DNA of 64,000 nucleotides from Cellvibrionaceae bacterium. Lineage in GTDB: Bacteria > Pseudomonadota > Gammaproteobacteria > Pseudomonadales > Cellvibrionaceae. The first letter of the stretch is position 1. The number at the start of each line of letters is the position of its first letter. The notes under the pieces were generated by a model. The model worked only from the letters and a program-made list of their open reading frames with translations, did no database searches and had not been told where the DNA came from. Shown here one piece after another: positions 49,026 to 59,500 of this stretch. Location of the stretch: the NCBI GenBank assembly GCA_024707385.1, contig JANPZW010000013.1:186001-250000 (forward strand), read 5' to 3'. Position numbers and translations under genes: made by a program.

Positions 49026-50367
49026 ATGAATGTGAATATTCGCCACCATCTGTCTCCCGCGTCCATCGAGAAGTTCCGAGGACTCATGCGGTGGATTACA
49101 AAGCTGCTACAGCGCTACCCCTGGGCAATGCCGCTGGTGGGTTTTGTCTCCGGTGCTGCCAGCTTTTTCCTGGTGGAGCGGGAGCAGGACAGGTTTGCGC
49201 AATCCATCGCCATCCTGATGCTGGTGAGCTGGGTGTGGCTCGCCCTGGAAAAACTGCTGCGCCAAGGCGTCCAGCGCTGGCTTGGCGCCCCGCTACCGCC
49301 GCCCCTGGTCAGCTTCGCCACCCAGATGGTGCACCAGGAAAGCCTGTTTTTCGTCATTCCTTTTTTTGCCATTACCACCGCCTGGAATACCGGGCAGATG
49401 GTGTTCACGTCTGCATTGGCAGTGTTCGCCCTGGTTTCCATTCTCGACCCCATTTACTTCCACTGGCTGGCCGCGCGCCGCTGGTTGTATTTCATCTTCC
49501 ACGGCGTCACATCTTTTGCTGTGCTCCTCACCGCTCTGCCGATCCTCTTTCATCTGCCCACGCCGAAGGCCTATCTCCTCTCCCTAGGCGCGGCTATCGC
49601 CCTATCTCTGCCGGGGGTGGTGAGCGGCTCTTCCACTGCGCTGGTGGGGGCGCGGTCTCGCCGCTCTTGCGCTGATCCTGCTCGCCACCGGGATTGGCCT
49701 TTACACGCGCCCCTGGATTCCTCCTGCCACACTGCGCCTGACCAAAGTAGCCGTGACCGACCAGATCAATGACCGCCAACGAGCGCCGGAGCGCGAACTC
49801 AAGGTGGTCACAGAAGAGCAATTGCGCCAAGGGCTTTACGCCTACACCGCCATACGCGCTCCCCGCGGATTGCGCGAACGCATTTATCACGAATGGCGGC
49901 GCAACGGTCGGACGGTGGATCGCATCGCCCTGGATATCAACGGCGGCCGCGAAGCCGGATACCGCGCCTGGACCCACAAGCTCAACTTTCCGCCCTATCC
50001 CGCAGGGCGCTGGGAAATCCATATATTGACGGAAGCTAACCAAGTGATCGGCATTCTGCGCTTTGAGGTGGTGAAATCGGCTAAAACCATTCCCGAAAAA
50101 CCCGTGGAACAGATTCCCCGTCCCGCCGTTATAGAACCCGACTCAACAATGAAGGCGGAACAATCACCCACCTCGGAGGAATCACCGATACCAGCAACAT
50201 CCTCAGAACAAGAAGGATCGTCAGAATCGGAAGAATTGCCAGCACAGGAAGAATCACAAGAACCGGAAGAATCACAAGAACCGGAAGAATCACAAGAACC
50301 GGAAGAATCGCAAGAACCGGAAGAATCACAAGAACAACAAGATCTGCCAGCCCCTAGCGCCTCGTGA
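49026..50367 (+). CDS. DUF5924/DUF2914 membrane protein with acidic repeat tail, frameshifted
   Basis: The N-terminal half has about five membrane helices ([45 protein letters not shown]...), typical of DUF5924. A soluble DUF2914-like domain follows ([15 protein letters not shown] ... [21 protein letters not shown]...[24 protein letters not shown]). The two are in different frames; the switch lies near 49646-49653 (an extra base after LVGA), beyond which [19 protein letters not shown] continues. The corrected length is 446 residues. The C-terminus is a low-complexity acidic tail with EESQEP repeats. The function of both domains is unknown. The start may be ATG 49026 or 49086. Confidence 0.78.
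50248..50334 (+). repeat. 18-bp tandem repeats encoding EESQEP
   Basis: GAAGAATCACAAGAACCG is repeated four times in full (50248, 50266, 50284 and 50302, the last with one silent change) plus a partial fifth copy, all in the reading frame. It encodes an acidic, proline-containing tail. The near identity implies recent expansion, so copy number may vary between strains. Confidence 0.9.
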
Positions 50368-50415
50368 GTACAAGGGCAAAAAATTCTAAGGCGACACAAG
50401 AATTTCAAGACAATA

Positions 50416-50441
50416 AAAAAGGGAGCCTGAGCTCCCTTTTT
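50416..50441. terminator. Bidirectional Rho-independent terminator
   Basis: GGGAGC and GCTCCC enclose CTGA, flanked by A-run and T-run so that the stem extends to 11 bp and gives a T-run on both strands. It ends the plus-strand DUF5924 gene and the minus-strand tRNA-Lys transcript. Confidence 0.8.
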
Positions 50442-50444
50442 GAA

Positions 50445-50520
50445 TGGTGGGTCGTACTGGATTCGAACCAGTGACCAATTGGTTAAAAGCCAACTGCTCT
50501 ACCGACTGAGCTAACGACCC
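50445..50520 (-). tRNA. tRNA-Lys (anticodon TTT), copy 1
   Basis: A 76-base cloverleaf on the minus strand, beginning GGGTCGTTAGCTCAGTCGG, with the anticodon loop CTTTTAA (anticodon TTT), T arm CTGGTTCGAATCCAG and encoded CCA. It is identical to the copy 43 bp upstream. Confidence 0.97.
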
Positions 50521-50563
50521 GGTAACTACTTATATCCCAGCTCGACGCTAGGTTCTGCAAAAA

Positions 50564-50639
50564 TGGTGGGTCGTACTGGATTCGAACCAGTGACCAATTG
50601 GTTAAAAGCCAACTGCTCTACCGACTGAGCTAACGACCC
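50564..50639 (-). tRNA. tRNA-Lys (anticodon TTT), copy 2
   Basis: Identical in sequence to the other copy, including the CCA end. Both probably belong to one transcript that starts in the gap before queC and ends at the terminator 50416-50441. Confidence 0.97.
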
Positions 50640-50653
50640 AAAAGAGGCGCATA

Positions 50654-50681
50654 TACTAATGATTTGCTTATAAAAGACAAG
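50654..50681 (-). promoter_or_regulatory. Candidate promoter for the tRNA-Lys pair
   Basis: On the minus strand TTGTCT (-35) and TAGTAT (-10) are 16 bp apart, followed by a GC-rich discriminator (GCGCC) a few bases before the tRNA. Each hexamer matches consensus at four positions. Confidence 0.35.
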
Positions 50682-50710
50682 CGATTTTTTCGCGATATTC
50701 CGCCAGTGCT

Positions 50711-51407
50711 TCAATCTTCTATGCGCTGATAATGCGTGGGATCCGCAATACCCAAATCCACAAATCCTTTTTTTCTCAAGCGGCAGGAATCGCAACGCCC
50801 GCAAGCCAATCCCTCATCGCTCGCCTGGTAGCAAGATACCGTTTTTGCTGTAATCCACTCCCAGCTCAAGCCCGGCGCGGATAATGTCGCTTTTGCTTAA
50901 ATCGATCAGCGGTGTACAAATCTGAAAAGGCTTACCTTCGACACCTGCGCGAGTAGCGAGATTCGCGAGCGACTGAAAAGCGGCAATATATTCAGGCCGG
51001 CAGTCGGGGTAACCGGAATAATCCACCGCGTTCACGCCGATAAAAATTGCCGACGCATCGAGCACCTCAGCCCATCCCATGGCGATGGCCAAAAAAACCG
51101 TGTTGCGCGCCGGCACATAGGTAATGGGAATTCCTTCCGTCTCCTGCTCGGGAACCTGAATACTGCTGTCTGTAAGCGCCGAACCGCCGATGCTCCCCAA
51201 ATCCAGACGGACAACCTTGTGCATTTCCGCACCGAGATCTTTCGCCACCCTTTCGGCAGCCAACAACTCGGCGCGGTGACGCTGACCATAATCAAAACTC
51301 AAGGTGTAACAGCGATAACCGGCTGCCTGCGCCATTGCCAGCACTGTGGCGGAATCGAGCCCACCAGAAACCAACACCACTGCATTTTTACCGTGCGCTT
51401 CTATCAT
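50711..51407 (-). CDS. queC: 7-cyano-7-deazaguanine synthase QueC, frameshifted
   Basis: Makes preQ0 from 7-carboxy-7-deazaguanine in queuosine biosynthesis, using ATP and ammonia. [26 protein letters not shown] includes the PP-loop SGGLDS. The frame breaks at a five-T run (50842-50846, one base too long) after [10 protein letters not shown]. In the other frame [27 protein letters not shown] supplies the expected zinc-binding cysteines and ends at TGA 50711-50713. The corrected length of 231 residues is normal. The start at 51407 is preferred over an in-frame ATG nine codons upstream because GGGGGTG precedes it. It follows queE by two bases. Confidence 0.92.
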
Positions 51408-51409
51408 GG

Positions 51410-52057
51410 TCACACCCCCGGAATATCGCCCCACAGATATTTATGCAATTGAATCTGCATTCTTACAGGCAGACGGTCTGCAATAATCCAATCTGCCAGT
51501 TCGCGCGGATTGAGCACGCCATAACTCGGGGAAAAAAGAATCTCCCCGACCCGGCGCTCCAATTGAATTTCACTAATTTTGAAACGCGCCCATTCGTAAT
51601 CTTCACGACCGCAGAGAACAAATTTGACCTGATCTTTTTGCTGCAGAAGCGGAATATTGTCGGCCAGATTGCGATGACTCTCGCCCGAACCCGGCGTTTT
51701 GATATCCATCACGACACTCACACGCGGATCTATGTCCGCAATAGACATGGCGCCACTGGTTTCAAGAGACACGCGTTTGCCGGTGTCACATAAGGCTTTG
51801 AGAAGAAGGCGAACGTCCTGCTGCGCCAAGGGTTCTCCTCCGGTGACGCAAACGTAGTGAGCGCCGAAGCCCTCAACCTCTGCCAGGATCTTTTCCAGGG
51901 AAAGCTTACTACCGCCGTAAAAGGCATAGGCCGAATCGCAGTATCCACAACGCAGCGGACAACCGGTAAGACGGATAAAAACAGTGGGCAAGCCCGCTGT
52001 TCTGGCCTCACCCTGAAGGGAAAAGAATATTTCTGTGATACGCAGTTCGATTGTCAT
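51410..52057 (-). CDS. queE: 7-carboxy-7-deazaguanine synthase QueE
   Basis: Radical-SAM enzyme that makes the deazaguanine ring carboxylate used by QueC. The cluster motif is the shortened CX3CX2C form in [16 protein letters not shown]; the SAM-binding region is [12 protein letters not shown]. The start at 52057 ([17 protein letters not shown]) gives 215 residues, the family size; an upstream frame would add 16 residues that read through the ribosomal terminator. queE and queC are two bases apart. Confidence 0.93.
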   Translation of the reverse strand: MTIELRITEIFFSLQGEARTAGLPTVFIRLTGCPLRCGYCDSAYAFYGGSKLSLEKILAEVEGFGAHYVCVTGGEPLAQQDVRLLLKALCDTGKRVSLETSGAMSIADIDPRVSVVMDIKTPGSGESHRNLADNIPLLQQKDQVKFVLCGREDYEWARFKISEIQLERRVGEILFSPSYGVLNPRELADWIIADRLPVRMQIQLHKYLWGDIPGV

Positions 52058-52075
52058 TGCGGCACTACAAACAAA

Positions 52076-52098
52076 AAAACCGGGCTTTGCCCGGTTTT
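52076..52098 (-). terminator. Rho-independent terminator of the ribosomal cluster
   Basis: On the minus strand AAAACCGGGC and GCCCGGTTTT form a 10-bp stem with loop AAA, followed by a further T-run. It lies 20 bp after the rplQ stop and before queE, so the ribosomal transcript ends here. Confidence 0.85.
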
Positions 52099-52117
52099 CG
52101 AACAAACACTAAAAAAC

Positions 52118-52513
52118 TTATTCCGCGTCCGCGGCTGGCTCAACGACGCCTTGCACAGGACGATCAATCAACTCGACATAAGCCATAGGCGCGTTGTCAC
52201 CAGAACGGTAACCGCATTTCAAAATGCGCAGGTAACCGCCGGGGCGGCTGCCAAAACGCGGACCGAGTTCGCTGAACAATTTACCGACTGCTTTTTTATT
52301 GCGCAGACGATCGAAAGCCAGACGGCGATTTGCAACGCTGTCTTCCTTACTCAGAGTGATCAGAGGCTCAGCAAAACGACGCAATTCCTTGGCCTTGGGA
52401 AGCGTGGTTTTGATCAACTCATGCTCGACCAGCGAATTGACCATATTGCGGAACATGGCCTTGCGATGAGAAGAATTTCTATTTAATTGACGGCCACTAA
52501 GACGATGACGCAT
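52118..52513 (-). CDS. rplQ: 50S ribosomal protein bL17
   Basis: 131 residues, starting [25 protein letters not shown] and containing [21 protein letters not shown], both diagnostic. Last gene of the alpha operon (rpsM-rpsK-rpsD-rpoA-rplQ), followed by the intrinsic terminator at 52076-52098. Confidence 0.97.
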   Translation of the reverse strand: MRHRLSGRQLNRNSSHRKAMFRNMVNSLVEHELIKTTLPKAKELRRFAEPLITLSKEDSVANRRLAFDRLRNKKAVGKLFSELGPRFGSRPGGYLRILKCGYRSGDNAPMAYVELIDRPVQGVVEPAADAE

Positions 52514-52565
52514 GACTCTATACCTTTTCCGATTGCTATCTCAGCAAACTTCACTCGACAGTGAA

Positions 52566-53555
52566 TTAATCATTACCTTTCAAACTGGCAGGTGGCCAAT
52601 TTTCCAAGCGCATACCCAATGACAAACCGCGTGAAGCCAGTATGTCCTTGATCTCAGTCAGCGACTTTTTACCGAGGTTGGGAGTTTTAAGCAACTCAAC
52701 TTCAGTGCGCTGAATCAGATCGCCGATGTAGTAAATATTCTCAGCCTTCAAGCAGTTGGCCGAACGAACGGTCAACTCCAGATCGTCAACCGGACGAAGC
52801 AGAATCGGATCAATCTGATCTTCTTTCTTCTCCGGCTCAGCTTCTTTCTCGCCTTCGAGATCTACAAACACTGCCAGCTGTTGCTGCAGGATAGTAGCCG
52901 CGCGACGAATAGCTTCTTCTGGATCAATTGTGCCGTTGGTTTCGAGATCAAGTACCAGCTTATCCAAGTTAGTGCGCTGCTCAACGCGAGCGCTCTCCAC
53001 CGTATAAGCCAGTCGCTTAACAGGACTGTAGCTGGCATCCAGCTGCAATCGGCCGATAGCACGAGTTTCTTCATCATCGCGTGAGCGCGAATCAGCAGGC
53101 TGATAACCGCGGCCGCGAGTAATGGTGAGACGCATGCTCAGCTCGACATCGGCAGTGATGTTGGCAATCACGAGCTGCGGATTCTTTATCTCAACGTCGT
53201 GATCAACTTTGATATCGCCAGCAGTAACAGGGCCAGGACCACGCTTCGTCAAGCTCAGCACGGAAACATCTTTTCCGTGCATCACAACAGCCACTTCCTT
53301 GAGATTCAGAAGGATTTCAATAACATCTTCCTGAACACCTTCGATCGCGCTGTACTCGTGCTGAACACCATCGATTTCAACTTCAGTGATGGCGCAACCA
53401 GGCATTGAAGACAGCAGAATGCGTCTCAATGCATTACCAAGCGTATGACCGAAACCGCGCTCAAGCGGCTCCAGTACCACTTTTGCCCTGGTTGGCCCCA
53501 ACTCCGTGACATCGATATTTTTTGGCGTCAGAAAATCATTCACAGCAGTTTGCAT
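52566..53555 (-). CDS. rpoA: RNA polymerase alpha subunit
   Basis: 329 residues, the same length as in E. coli. The N-terminal assembly domain includes [38 protein letters not shown]. The C-terminal domain ([51 protein letters not shown]) contacts UP elements and activators. ATG 53555 has AGGA at the right distance; the other in-frame ATG, two codons upstream, would have it too close. Confidence 0.97.
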   Translation of the reverse strand: MQTAVNDFLTPKNIDVTELGPTRAKVVLEPLERGFGHTLGNALRRILLSSMPGCAITEVEIDGVQHEYSAIEGVQEDVIEILLNLKEVAVVMHGKDVSVLSLTKRGPGPVTAGDIKVDHDVEIKNPQLVIANITADVELSMRLTITRGRGYQPADSRSRDDEETRAIGRLQLDASYSPVKRLAYTVESARVEQRTNLDKLVLDLETNGTIDPEEAIRRAATILQQQLAVFVDLEGEKEAEPEKKEDQIDPILLRPVDDLELTVRSANCLKAENIYYIGDLIQRTEVELLKTPNLGKKSLTEIKDILASRGLSLGMRLENWPPASLKGND

Positions 53556-53585
53556 AAGCATTCCTGTTAACAGATTGGAGTTGGC

Positions 53586-54207
53586 TTACTTCGAGTAGAG
53601 CTCGACGATCAAGTTCTCGTTGATATCCGATGACAAATCGCCGCGATCCGGAACGCGCTTGAAAACACCTTCCTTCTTCTCGCTGTTCACATCAACCCAC
53701 TCAACATCGCCGCGCTGACCAGAAATAGACATGGCACTTTGAATGCGCAATTGGTTCTTCGCCTTTTTCACGCACTGCAATGACATCGCCAACACGAACC
53801 TGATAAGACGGGATATTCAATGTTTTACCATTGACCATGATTGCCTTGTGGCTAACCAACTGGCGAGACTCGGCACGCGTTGCGCCAAAGCCCATACGGT
53901 ATACAACGTTGTCCAGACGGCACTCGAGCAACTGCAGCAGGTTTTCACCGGTAGCGCCTTTGCGTCGAGCTGCTTCGGTGTAGTAGTTCTGAAATTGTTT
54001 TTCCAAAACACCGTATATGCGACGGACTTTCTGTTTTTCGCGATGCTGTACACCGTAGTCAGAAAGACGGCCACGACGCTGACCATGCTGGCCAGGACCG
54101 GTATCGACTTTACATTTTGATTCCAGAGGACGCACACCGCTCTTAAGAAACAGATCAGTGCCTTCACGACGTGCGAGCTTACAGGTTGGTCCAATATAAC
54201 GAGCCAT
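53586..54207 (-). CDS. rpsD: 30S ribosomal protein uS4, frameshifted
   Basis: Primary 16S rRNA binder and autoregulator of the alpha operon. [19 protein letters not shown] ... [14 protein letters not shown] is in one frame. The end ([58 protein letters not shown]) is in another. One extra base at CC (53762-53763) beside a five-T run explains this. The corrected length is 206 residues, identical to E. coli. An essential protein cannot be truncated this way, so it is taken as a sequence error. Confidence 0.96.
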
Positions 54208-54221
54208 TGTTCTCTACCTCC

Positions 54222-54614
54222 TCACACGCGACGCTTTTTAGGCGGACGGCAGCCATTATGGGGAATCGGCGTAACGTCCGTAATATTGGTGATCTTGTAG
54301 CCGACGTTATTGAGCGCGCGAACGGCAGACTCACGTCCTGGGCCAGGACCTTTGACTTCTACATCAAGGTTTTTCAAGCCGTACTCAAGAGCTGCTTGGC
54401 CAGCTCGCTCCGCAGCTACCTGAGCAGCGAAAGGAGTACTTTTACGCGAACCGCGAAAACCGGAACCACCGGAAGTCGCCCAACTCAAGGTATTACCTTG
54501 ACGATCAGTAATAGTAACGATCGTATTGTTAAATGAGGCATGAATATGAGCAACGCCATCCACGACGGTCTTTTTGACCTTCTTTCGCGGGGCTGCTTTT
54601 GCAGGCTTAGCCAT
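54222..54614 (-). CDS. rpsK: 30S ribosomal protein uS11
   Basis: 130 residues with the characteristic [24 protein letters not shown] and the C-terminal [18 protein letters not shown]. Located between rpsM and rpsD in the alpha operon; forms part of the platform near the mRNA exit. Confidence 0.97.
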   Translation of the reverse strand: MAKPAKAAPRKKVKKTVVDGVAHIHASFNNTIVTITDRQGNTLSWATSGGSGFRGSRKSTPFAAQVAAERAGQAALEYGLKNLDVEVKGPGPGRESAVRALNNVGYKITNITDVTPIPHNGCRPPKKRRV

Positions 54615-54643
54615 CGTAATGTTCCTAACTTAAAAGCGATTAA

Positions 54644-55000
54644 TTAACGTTTGATCGGTTTGCGCGGACCTTTGCGTGTGCGAGCATTAGTCTTGGTACG
54701 CTGACCACGCACAGGCAGGTTACGGCGATGGCGCAATCCGCGGTAGCATCCGAGGTCCATAAGCCGCTTAATGCTCATGGAAACTTCCCGGCGCAAATCG
54801 CCTTCTACAGTGTATTTGCCAACTTCTGCTCGAAGCGCTTCAAGTTGCTCTTCGCTGAGGGTGCTGATTTTGGCGTTTTCAGCGATACCGGCGGCGGAGC
54901 ATATGGCTCGCGCACGCGTGCGGCCGATGCCGTAGACGTAAGTTAAGGAAATTACAGCGTGTTTTTGATCTGGTATGTTGACACCAGCAATACGGGCCAT
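54644..55000 (-). CDS. rpsM: 30S ribosomal protein uS13
   Basis: 118 residues: [30 protein letters not shown] at the start and [27 protein letters not shown] at the end. First gene of the alpha operon, with a promoter candidate 84 bp upstream. Confidence 0.97.
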   Translation of the reverse strand: MARIAGVNIPDQKHAVISLTYVYGIGRTRARAICSAAGIAENAKISTLSEEQLEALRAEVGKYTVEGDLRREVSMSIKRLMDLGCYRGLRHRRNLPVRGQRTKTNARTRKGPRKPIKR

Positions 55001-55083
55001 TCGGATTACTCCAATTACTTATGTTCTGCGATACTAACGGCGAAAAACAGATCCCCGCGATCCCCTGTTAACAAGGGCGCGGG

Positions 55084-55112
55084 ATGATAGCTGTTTGAAC
55101 ACCGGAATTCAA
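55084..55112 (-). promoter_or_regulatory. Candidate promoter of the alpha operon
   Basis: On the minus strand TTGAAT (-35, 4/6) and TATCAT (-10, 5/6) are exactly 17 bp apart, followed by a GC-rich discriminator. A leader of about 75 bases to rpsM contains CCCTTGTTAACAGGGG, which can fold back. It would allow the alpha genes to be transcribed apart from the spc genes and offers a place for S4 autoregulation. Confidence 0.55.
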
Positions 55113-55160
55113 TAGGAGAGATTTCTCCGACAGTTAGTATCCCCTGATCTCCTCCATGAG

Positions 55161-55182
55161 CGGGCGGATCAGATTCCGCCCG
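55161..55182 (-). terminator. Hairpin between rpmJ and rpsM
   Basis: CGGGCGGA pairs perfectly with TCCGCCCG (8 bp, six-base loop), eleven bases after the rpmJ stop. There is no T-run. It may partially end spc-operon transcription just before the alpha promoter. Confidence 0.45.
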
Positions 55183-55192
55183 ATAACAACGA

Positions 55193-55309
55193 TCAACCTT
55201 GACGCTGTTTGTGCTTTGGAGTTACTTCGCAGATCACGCGAAGAACACCTTTGCGGCGAACGATTTTGCAGTTTCTGCAAACTTTCTTTACTGATGCTCG
55301 GACTTTCAT
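55193..55309 (-). CDS. rpmJ: 50S ribosomal protein bL36
   Basis: A 38-residue protein, [20 protein letters not shown]..., with the zinc-binding form's Cys/His pattern (CRNC ... C ... H). It is the last gene of the spc operon, 17 bp after secY. It is too short for most length cutoffs but unmistakable. Confidence 0.97.
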   Translation of the reverse strand: MKVRASVKKVCRNCKIVRRKGVLRVICEVTPKHKQRQG

Positions 55310-55326
55310 AGATCAAACCTCAAAAT

Positions 55327-56669
55327 TTAGCGCGTATTACCGCTGCCATACCCTTTTAAATTTGCCTTCTTCAAAACGGATTCGTACTGATGAGACATGA
55401 GATGTGACTGGACTTGGGACATAAAATCCATCACTACCACCACCACGATCAGCAGCGAAGTACCGCCTAGATACACAGGAATACCTGTGTAGGAAACCAG
55501 AAACTGCGGCAACAACGCTACAGCAGCTATGTATATAGAGCCGATCAGAGTAAGGCGGGTCAATACGTTATCAATGTACTTTGCCGACTGCTCGCCGGGA
55601 CGAATACCCGGTATATAGGCTCCACCTTTTTAAGGTTATCCGCCACTTCCTTGGGGTTGTAAATCATTGCTGTATAGACAAAACAAAACAGAATGATCAT
55701 GCCGCCAAATACAATAAAGTTAAGCGGTTGACCAGGCCCCAGAGCCAAAGCAACGTCCTGCAGAATCTCGCCGAACTTGCCTTCACTGGATTGCCCAAAC
55801 CACTGCGCGATTGAAGCCGGGAACAGTAGCAAGCTGCTCGCAAAAATCACCGGGATAACACCCGCCATATTGATCTTCAACGGCAGATGGCTTGTCTGCT
55901 GAGCATAACCATGACGACCCTGCTGACGCTTCGCATAATTGATGGTGATGCGACGCTGACCGCGCTCCATCCGCACCACAAACCATGTGATAGCGAACAC
56001 ACCAACCAGAATTACCAGCAACATCAAGGCGTGCAGATTGCCCTGGCGCGTGCTTTCTATCACGGTGCCGAACGCACCAGGAAGTCCCGCAACGATACCG
56101 GCAAAAATCAACATGGAAATCCCGTTGCCCACTCCGCGCTCGGTGATCTGCTCACCGAGCCACATCATGAAAATTGCACCGGTCACCACAGATGACACTG
56201 CGACTATGTAGAAACTCACCGTAGGAAGCGCTGTGTGTGACATGCCCTGGCCAGCCATACCAGCTACCATGATCACGCCCTGAATCAACGCCAATATCAC
56301 AGTTAAATAACGTGTGTACTGGTTGATTTTACGTCGCCCCGCCTCACCCTCTTTTTTAATTGCTTCGAGAGAAGGTGTCACTGCGGTCATCATCTGCATA
56401 ATGATGGACGCCGAAATATAAGGCATGATCCCGAGAGCCAGAATACTCATCCGCTCCCATGCGCCACCAGAAAACATATTGAGCATACCAAGGAATGTTC
56501 CCTGATTCTGCTCAAACAGCGCCTGCACCTGGCCAGGATCTATACCAGGTACAGGAATGTGTGTACCAACGCGATAAACCAGAATGGCCAAAAATAAAAA
56601 TTTTAGGCGAGTCCAAAGCTCGCCTAAACCTTTCTGATTGCCCAGAGACAGTGCGCCTGGAGCTGCCAT
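55327..56669 (-). CDS. secY: Preprotein translocase subunit SecY, frameshifted
   Basis: Channel of the Sec translocon with ten membrane helices. The first part runs [44 protein letters not shown] to ADNLKK. The expected [11 protein letters not shown] and the last helices ([21 protein letters not shown] ... [32 protein letters not shown]) are in another frame. One base is missing near 55625-55626. The corrected length of 447 residues is normal. It is essential, hence probably a sequence error. Confidence 0.96.
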
Positions 56670-56680
56670 GAAAGCCTCTC

Positions 56681-57115
56681 TTAGTCTTCTACTTTGCCGC
56701 CAGCTGCTTCGATCGCAGCTTTGGCGCCCTTGCTCACGGCAATACCTTTGAGCGTCACCGCCTTGTTGATCTCCCCAGACAGGAAGACTTTAACGCTTTT
56801 GACGTTGTGGCCAATTACGTTAGCAGTGCGAAGTGCTTCGATATCAATCACGGCCGCATCCACAGCGTTCAACTCGCCCAACCGAATCTCTGCGGCGGAC
56901 AAACTTACTCGACTGGTGAAACCGTATTTAGGCAGACGCTTCTGCAAAGGCATCTGACCGCCTTCGAAACCGGGGCGAACATTACCACTTTTACGTGCGC
57001 GCTGCCCTTTGTGACCACGTCCACAGGTTTTGCCCAGACCGGAACCGATGCCGCGACCTACACGTCTACGGGTGGTGCGGCTGCCAGGTGCAGGACTCAA
57101 TGTATTCAGTTGCAT
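56681..57115 (-). CDS. rplO: 50S ribosomal protein uL15
   Basis: 144 residues: [38 protein letters not shown], then [17 protein letters not shown], both diagnostic. Lies between rpmD and secY in the spc operon. Confidence 0.97.
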   Translation of the reverse strand: MQLNTLSPAPGSRTTRRRVGRGIGSGLGKTCGRGHKGQRARKSGNVRPGFEGGQMPLQKRLPKYGFTSRVSLSAAEIRLGELNAVDAAVIDIEALRTANVIGHNVKSVKVFLSGEINKAVTLKGIAVSKGAKAAIEAAGGKVED

Positions 57116-57118
57116 CTG

Positions 57119-57303
57119 TCAGTCCTCAACTTTAACCATATAGGAAACTTTATTGATCATACCGCGAATGGACGGAGTGTCCTGTAGCTCCACTGTATGA
57201 CCAATGCGTCGCAGCCCGAGGCCGGAAATACAGGCTCTGTGAGCCTTCAAGCGACCATATAAACACTTTTGGTCTGGGTCACTTTAATAGTTTTATTTGC
57301 CAT
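57119..57303 (-). CDS. rpmD: 50S ribosomal protein uL30, frameshifted
   Basis: The start [14 protein letters not shown] is in one frame. The remainder ([46 protein letters not shown]) is in another, with the switch in TTTATATGG near 57258-57265. The net change is +2 (perhaps a duplicated TA) or -1. Correction gives 60 or 61 residues, close to the E. coli 59. Both fragments are short, so the gene is easily missed. Confidence 0.92.
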
Positions 57304-57332
57304 GGTATTCGTATCCGCAAGCAAGGAGAAAA

Positions 57333-57842
57333 TTAAGCGGTGATCTCTTCAACGCTTTTACCACGTTTTGCAGCCACAGACTCAGGAGATTGCATGGACC
57401 CAAGAGCATTAAAAGTGGCGCGTACGACATTGACCGGGTTAGTTGAACCGTAGCACTTTGCCAATACGTTCTGAACACCGGCGATTTCCAGCACAGCGCG
57501 CATAGCACCACCAGCGATTACTCCAGTACCCGGAGAAGCCGGTTGCATATACACCTTGGAGGCGCCATGACGACCGCGGGTCGGATAATGAATGGTGTCG
57601 CCCTTAAGATCAACATTAATCATATTACGTCGAGCGGCTTCCATAGCCTTTTGAATGGCAACCGGCACTTCACGGGCTTTACCACGACCAAAGCCGACTC
57701 GACCATTGCCGTCGCCTACCACAGTCAGCGCAGTAAAGGCGAAGATACGTCCACCTTTTACGGTTTTGGCTACACGGTTTACCTGGACCAGTTTTTCCTG
57801 CAAACCTTCCGCACTGCCTTTTTCTTTCTCATTCATCGACAT
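57333..57842 (-). CDS. rpsE: 30S ribosomal protein uS5
   Basis: About 169 residues with [49 protein letters not shown], the S5 RNA-binding domain signature. Two closely spaced ATGs (57842, 57836) are possible starts. Part of the spc operon. Confidence 0.97.
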   Translation of the reverse strand: MSMNEKEKGSAEGLQEKLVQVNRVAKTVKGGRIFAFTALTVVGDGNGRVGFGRGKAREVPVAIQKAMEAARRNMINVDLKGDTIHYPTRGRHGASKVYMQPASPGTGVIAGGAMRAVLEIAGVQNVLAKCYGSTNPVNVVRATFNALGSMQSPESVAAKRGKSVEEITA

Positions 57843-57853
57843 AATTCAAACCT

Positions 57854-58205
57854 TTAAAATTGTAATCCGGCCTCGCGGGCTGCATCTGCCAAAGCTTTTA
57901 CTCGGCCGTGATACTTGAAGCCACTGCGATCAAAAGCCACTGATTCTACACCCGCCGCTTTAGCGCGATCAGCGATGAGCTTGCCGACCGCTTTGGCTGC
58001 GTCAACATTACCGGTGGTGCCGGCACGGAGATCTTTATCCAAGGTTGAGGCTGAAGCGATAACCTTATTACCTTCGGCGCCGATAATCTGGGCATACATA
58101 TGACGAGGCGTACGATGAATACACAAACGCACTGCACCCAATTCACGCATCTTGGCACGAGGGCGAAGAGCCGCGACGAAGACGTGAAACTTTTTTGTCT
58201 GACAT
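57854..58205 (-). CDS. rplR: 50S ribosomal protein uL18, frameshifted
   Basis: The start [11 protein letters not shown] at 58205 is in one frame. [49 protein letters not shown] and the rest to GLQF are in another. One extra C at 58171-58172 accounts for it. The corrected length of 116 residues matches the family. Binds 5S rRNA; spc operon between rplF and rpsE. Confidence 0.95.
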
Positions 58206-58214
58206 ACACTATTC

Positions 58215-58748
58215 CTATTTCTTCTTCGCTTCTTTACGCAGAACGTTTTCGTTGGAGTAACGCACACCTTTACCTTTATAAGGCTCTGGCGGACGGAAAG
58301 CGCGAATTTCTGAAGCGACCTGACCCAACAGTTGTTTGTTTGAGCTCTTCAACAAAATCTCGGTCTGTGTCGGAGTTTCGACAACAACACCTTGAGGTAC
58401 TTCATAGTCAACGGGATGGGAAAAGCCGAGCGACAAGCTCAACACGTTCCCGGCCGCCTTGGCTCGATAACCGACGCCGACCAATTGCAGCTTGCGCTCA
58501 AAACCTGCGGAAACTCCGGTCACCATATTGTTTACGAGCGCACGAGTAGTACCCGCAAGTGCACGAGACTGCTTGCCGCCATCACGAGCAGCAAAAGTCA
58601 GAGCATTTTCTTCCTTCTGGACGATGACATTGCTGTGAACAACGAGATCAAGTGAGCCCTTGCCACCCTTTACAGTCAGGTTTTGGCCTTTGATTACTAC
58701 GTCAACGCCAGATGGCAGCTGAACTGGATTTTTTGCTACACGAGACAT
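58215..58748 (-). CDS. rplF: 50S ribosomal protein uL6
   Basis: 177 residues: [31 protein letters not shown] at the start and [24 protein letters not shown] at the end. Intact frame. Confidence 0.97.
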   Translation of the reverse strand: MSRVAKNPVQLPSGVDVVIKGQNLTVKGGKGSLDLVVHSNVIVQKEENALTFAARDGGKQSRALAGTTRALVNNMVTGVSAGFERKLQLVGVGYRAKAAGNVLSLSLGFSHPVDYEVPQGVVVETPTQTEILLKSSNKQLLGQVASEIRAFRPPEPYKGKGVRYSNENVLRKEAKKK

Positions 58749-58774
58749 GACAATTTCCCACTAATTCTGACGCA

Positions 58775-59167
58775 TCAAAATACGGTACAAAGTACTTCGC
58801 CACCAACACCGGCCGCGCGGGCTGCGCGGTCAGTCATAACACCTTTACTGGTGGAGACTATCGCAATACCCAATCCGCCGCGGACAGATGGCAAATCGTT
58901 TTTGTTTACGTAACTTCTCAAGCCTGGTCGGCTAATCCGATCCATCTGAGCAATCACTGGCTTTCCTTCAAAATACTTCAGGTCTATCGTCAACTCTGAT
59001 TTGACGCCTTCACTCGCGGAAAAACCTGCAATGTAACCTTCGTCTTTCAGCACTTGTGCAACGCTCTTCTTCAAATTTGATGAAGGCATTACCACGGAGG
59101 TTTTTCCTACCATCTGGGCGTTACGAATGCGAGTGAGCATATCGGCCAACGGATCTTGCATACTCAT
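58775..59167 (-). CDS. rpsH: 30S ribosomal protein uS8
   Basis: 130 residues: [18 protein letters not shown] and the C-terminal [30 protein letters not shown]. In E. coli this protein is the translational regulator of the spc operon, acting near rplE. Intact. Confidence 0.97.
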   Translation of the reverse strand: MSMQDPLADMLTRIRNAQMVGKTSVVMPSSNLKKSVAQVLKDEGYIAGFSASEGVKSELTIDLKYFEGKPVIAQMDRISRPGLRSYVNKNDLPSVRGGLGIAIVSTSKGVMTDRAARAAGVGGEVLCTVF

Positions 59168-59182
59168 ATTATCTGCTCCAAC

Positions 59183-59488
59183 TTACCAACTGGCCTTAAC
59201 CAACCCAGGAATGTCACCGCGCATTGCAGCTTCCCGGATCTTGTTTCGGCAGAGGCCAAACTTTCTGTAAACACCGTGAGGGCGTCCTGTGATCTGGCAA
59301 CGACGCTGTTGCCTTGAGTGGCTAGAATCGCGAGGCAATTTCTGCAACTTGATCTGAGCTTCCCAAACCTGCTCATCAGAAGATGATGGGCTAGAGATGA
59401 TTTGCTTCAGCGCAGCGCGTTGCTCAGCATGCTTCGCATTCAGTTGGGCACGCTTGTTATCACGTGCGATCATGGATTTCTTTGCCAT
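59183..59488 (-). CDS. rpsN: 30S ribosomal protein uS14
   Basis: 101 residues of the long, zinc-free type: [20 protein letters not shown], and [29 protein letters not shown] near the end. Intact. Confidence 0.97.
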   Translation of the reverse strand: MAKKSMIARDNKRAQLNAKHAEQRAALKQIISSPSSSDEQVWEAQIKLQKLPRDSSHSRQQRRCQITGRPHGVYRKFGLCRNKIREAAMRGDIPGLVKASW

Positions 59489-59500
59489 CTGCTATCCGCC

